From DASUTW01 sp035513995 (lineage in GTDB: Bacteria; Actinomycetota; UBA4738; CALAEC01), in assembly GCA_035513995.1 (NCBI GenBank), contig DATKBL010000082.1, positions 1 to 7,493 of the forward strand: a stretch of 7,493 bases of DNA, written 5' to 3'. Below the pieces are notes generated by a model. It was not told the DNA's origin, searched no databases, and saw nothing but the letters and a program-made list of their open reading frames with translations. Below, in pieces: positions 5,906-7,493 of the stretch. Position 1 is the stretch's first letter. Each line of letters begins with the position of its first letter. The translations under genes were made by a program, and so were the position numbers.

Positions 5906-6663
5906 CCCGCGGGCTGCGCGGGGCGCTGGCGTTCCTGACGCGGATCCCCGCCGATCGTGGGCACGGCGCTCCCGAGGTGGCGCGGTCCCTGCCGTGGTTC
6001 CCGGTCGTGGGCGCCTTGGTGGGGGCCGCGGTGGCCGGCGTCTACGCGGCGGGCGGCCTCGTGTGGGGGTCCCTGCCGGCCGCCGTGGTGGCGGTGGCGG
6101 CCGGCACGTTGCTGACCGGCGCGCTGCACGAGGACGGTCTCGCCGACGTCGCCGACGGTCTCGGGGGGCGGAACCCCGATGAGGCGCGGCGGATCATGAA
6201 GGATCCGGCGCACGGGACCTACGGGGTGGCGGCGATGGCGCTCGGACTGCTGGCGCGGGTGGGCGCGATCGCCTCGCTGGGCCCGTGGGCGGCGCTCGCC
6301 TGGATTCCCGCGGCCCACGCCGCCAGCCGGGGGGCGGCGGTGGGGCTGCTCGCCGGTGCCCGGGATCCGGACCGCGAGGGACTGGGGGCCGAGACGGCCG
6401 CCCACGTCGCGCCCGGGGCGGCATGGCTGGCGCTGATCGTGGGCCTCGCCCTGGCTGCGGCGGGTGTCGGGCTCTGGCTTCCGGCGGTCGCGGCGCTCGT
6501 GGTGGGCGCTTCCTTCGGGGTGGGCCGGCTCGCCGCTCGCCGGCTGCCGGGCGTGAGCGGCGATGTGCTCGGCGCGGCCCAGCAGGTCGGTGAGGTGCTG
6601 GTGCTGCTGCTCGCCGCGGCGGTCGTCGGTCAGGGATGGCCGGGGGCGGTCTGGTGGCGGTGA
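5902..6663 (+). CDS. cobS: Adenosylcobinamide-GDP ribazoletransferase (cobalamin synthase) CobS
   Basis: CobS (also CobV) is the polytopic membrane enzyme that joins AdoCbi-GDP with alpha-ribazole phosphate to give adenosylcobalamin 5'-phosphate. The 253-residue length is typical. The N-terminus carries the FLTRIP motif (11-16), followed by PWFPVVGALVGAAVAG (31-46). The metal/substrate motif ALHEDGLADVADGLGG (74-89) with its run of acidic residues is complete, and RRIMKDPAHGTYGV (96-109) and GDVLGAAQQVGE (220-231) are the other conserved segments. Hydrophobic stretches at about 31-52, 56-74, 107-150, 172-205 and 231-245 form the membrane helices. GTG 5902 overlaps the cobT stop in GTGA, with GAGGAG (5888-5893) 8 nt upstream. 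It follows the two genes that make its substrates. Confidence 0.95.
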   Translation: MTRGLRGALAFLTRIPADRGHGAPEVARSLPWFPVVGALVGAAVAGVYAAGGLVWGSLPAAVVAVAAGTLLTGALHEDGLADVADGLGGRNPDEARRIMKDPAHGTYGVAAMALGLLARVGAIASLGPWAALAWIPAAHAASRGAAVGLLAGARDPDREGLGAETAAHVAPGAAWLALIVGLALAAAGVGLWLPAVAALVVGASFGVGRLAARRLPGVSGDVLGAAQQVGEVLVLLLAAAVVGQGWPGAVWWR

Positions 6664-7202
6664 GTCCCGCGCTCGTGCCGATCCCGGGCGGCGTTCGGCT
6701 GCTGCTGATCCGGCACGGCTCCACGACGTGGAGCGAGGCCGGCCGTCTCTGCGGCTGGAGCGACGTCCCGCTGAGTGTTCGCGGGCGGGAAGAGGCACGG
6801 GCCCTCCGAGCACGGGCGGAGTCCCTCGCTCGAGGCGCGTGGTCGTCGGACCTGCTCCGGGCGCGGGAGACCGCCGGGCTGGCGGGCCTCCAGGCGGCGC
6901 CGGATCCGAGGCTTCGCGAGCTGGACTTCGGAGCGATCGACGGGGCGCGGTGGGAGGACCTCTCCGCTCCCATGCGCGACGCGCTGACCCGGTTCGAGGG
7001 GTTCCGCGCGCCGGACGGGGAGTCGGTGGCCGAGCTCGCGGACCGCGTCGGCGAGTTCGTCTCCGGCCTGTCTCCCGGGGTGCACGTCGTGGTCACCCAC
7101 GGCGGGGTGATCCGGCTGCTCCTGCGCGGTCGCGCTCTCGGCGACCATGTCCCCCCTGGGGAGATCGCCTGGCTCCAGGATCAGCCGGCCGCGCGCTCGT
7201 AG
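6660..7202 (+). CDS. cobC: Histidine phosphatase family protein, probable alpha-ribazole phosphatase CobC
   Basis: A 180-residue branch-1 histidine phosphatase (phosphoglycerate mutase-like). The catalytic phospho-acceptor is His19 in LLLIRHGSTTW, with Arg18 beside it. Arg67 in SSDLLRARETA, Glu87 in LRELDFG and the second His147 in VVVTHGGV complete the active site. A Ser replaces the Glu of the common RHGE motif. DGESVAELADRV (119-130) is usual for this family. By position, last in a CobU-CobT-CobS chain, it most likely dephosphorylates alpha-ribazole phosphate or adenosylcobalamin phosphate; the fold alone does not prove the substrate. I prefer GTG 6660, which overlaps the cobS stop as GTGA exactly like its neighbours. 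ATG 6636 lies in the same frame, would add 8 residues, and has no spaced Shine-Dalgarno. The last 22 nt overlap a convergent gene. Confidence 0.85.
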   Translation: MSPALVPIPGGVRLLLIRHGSTTWSEAGRLCGWSDVPLSVRGREEARALRARAESLARGAWSSDLLRARETAGLAGLQAAPDPRLRELDFGAIDGARWEDLSAPMRDALTRFEGFRAPDGESVAELADRVGEFVSGLSPGVHVVVTHGGVIRLLLRGRALGDHVPPGEIAWLQDQPAARS

Positions 7203-7493
7203 GCGCCGAGGACGAGCACCCACCCTCCGTCGTAGTCGGCCCTGACGGCCGCCGCGTCGTCGCCCAGGCGCTCCCAGCCGCGGTGCTCGAGCTCGACTAG
7301 GGTGCCGCCCTCGACCTCGCGGAACCGCACCTCGACCTCGGTCGTCGCCGAGCGATCGGGGTTCGGCTGCCAGGAGTACAGGACGCGGCTCGGCCGCTCC
7401 CATGCGAGCACGCGTCCCCACTCGGACTCGCGGCCGTCCGCGTGCACCTCGTAGATGCGCCCCCCTTTGCGCCCCTCGAACACAGCCTCGGTC
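7181..7493 (-). CDS. SRPBCC / AHSA1-like domain protein, C-terminal part
   Basis: Only the last 103 residues are in the window; the reading frame stays open through position 7492 and the start lies to the right. The visible part opens with TEAVFEGRKGGRIYEVHADG, then WGRVLAWERPSRVLYSW, TEVEVRFREVEGGTLVELEH and ends in DYDGGWVLVLGAYERAAG. This pattern (GGRIYE, then W-x-P-x-x-x-x-x-W, then V-E-V-x-F, then a Trp-rich C-terminal helix) is typical of Activator-of-Hsp90-ATPase-1-like proteins of the START/SRPBCC superfamily, small hydrophobic-cavity proteins usually of unknown ligand. The GTG at 7481-7483 should not be taken as the start, because residues before it continue the domain. Its TGA (7181-7183) lies inside cobC on the other strand. 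No link to B12 metabolism is evident. Confidence 0.85.
   Translation of the reverse strand, partial: TEAVFEGRKGGRIYEVHADGRESEWGRVLAWERPSRVLYSWQPNPDRSATTEVEVRFREVEGGTLVELEHRGWERLGDDAAAVRADYDGGWVLVLGAYERAAG

Noticed and set aside
6636..6659. ATG 6636 as the cobC start
   Set aside because: Adds eight non-family residues, lacks a spaced SD, and breaks the GTGA overlap pattern shared by neighbouring junctions; kept as an alternative.
5152..6813. 553-codon minus-strand open frame opposite cobT/cobS
   Set aside because: Runs across two well-supported plus-strand genes, is Arg/Pro/Ser-rich with no recognisable domain, and is explained by GC bias.
1..7493. CRISPR arrays, tRNA or rRNA genes, insertion sequences, attachment sites, toxin-antitoxin or phage genes
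   Set aside because: None seen: no regular repeats, tRNA-like folds, transposase or integrase motifs on either strand; the region reads as ordinary metabolic chromosome.

Overview
The window is very GC-rich with strong third-position G/C bias. It uses GTG starts freely and packs genes into overlapping chains. It also encodes a lipoprotein-type solute-binding protein behind a lipobox. Together these point to a high-GC Gram-positive relative, most likely an actinomycete-like (Actinomycetota) bacterium, possibly uncultured. That placement is inferred from style and gene content only; no marker gene is present.

Layout. Positions 1-120 hold no assignable gene, but there is a perfect 9-bp inverted repeat at 78-101. 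A class I SAM-dependent methyltransferase follows (121-867), then a strong hairpin at 874-907 that probably ends its transcript. A small predicted single-pass membrane protein lies at 1010-1210. After a plausible sigma-A-type promoter (1222-1251) comes a cobalamin riboswitch aptamer (about 1261-1440) and its expression platform, running to the btuF ribosome binding site (about 1438-1562).

Downstream is one tightly coupled seven-gene operon (1564-7202): btuF-btuC-btuD-cobU-cobT-cobS-cobC. The first three genes encode a corrinoid ABC importer: lipoprotein binding protein, FecCD-type permease and ATPase. The other four encode nucleotide-loop assembly: CobU activates adenosylcobinamide to AdoCbi-GDP, CobT makes alpha-ribazole phosphate from a benzimidazole, CobS joins the two, and CobC-type phosphatase removes the phosphate. 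The set therefore looks like a B12/cobinamide import-and-finish cassette that senses its own product through the leader RNA. Corrin-ring synthesis genes, corrinoid adenosyltransferase, cbiB/cobD and bluB are not in the window. Every junction from btuF to cobC overlaps by 1, 4 or 8 nt, and five successive genes begin with GTG, which implies translational coupling.

At the right edge a convergent minus-strand gene (SRPBCC/AHSA1-like fold, 5' end outside the window) overlaps the 3' end of cobC by 22 nt.

The gene content is a recognisable system, not an unknown one. The most original observation is in the leader. A pyrimidine-rich anti-SD segment (1498-1509) can pair either with the btuF Shine-Dalgarno (1551-1562) or with a Shine-Dalgarno look-alike just after the B12 box (1438-1446). 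This gives a concrete, testable ON/OFF switch model.
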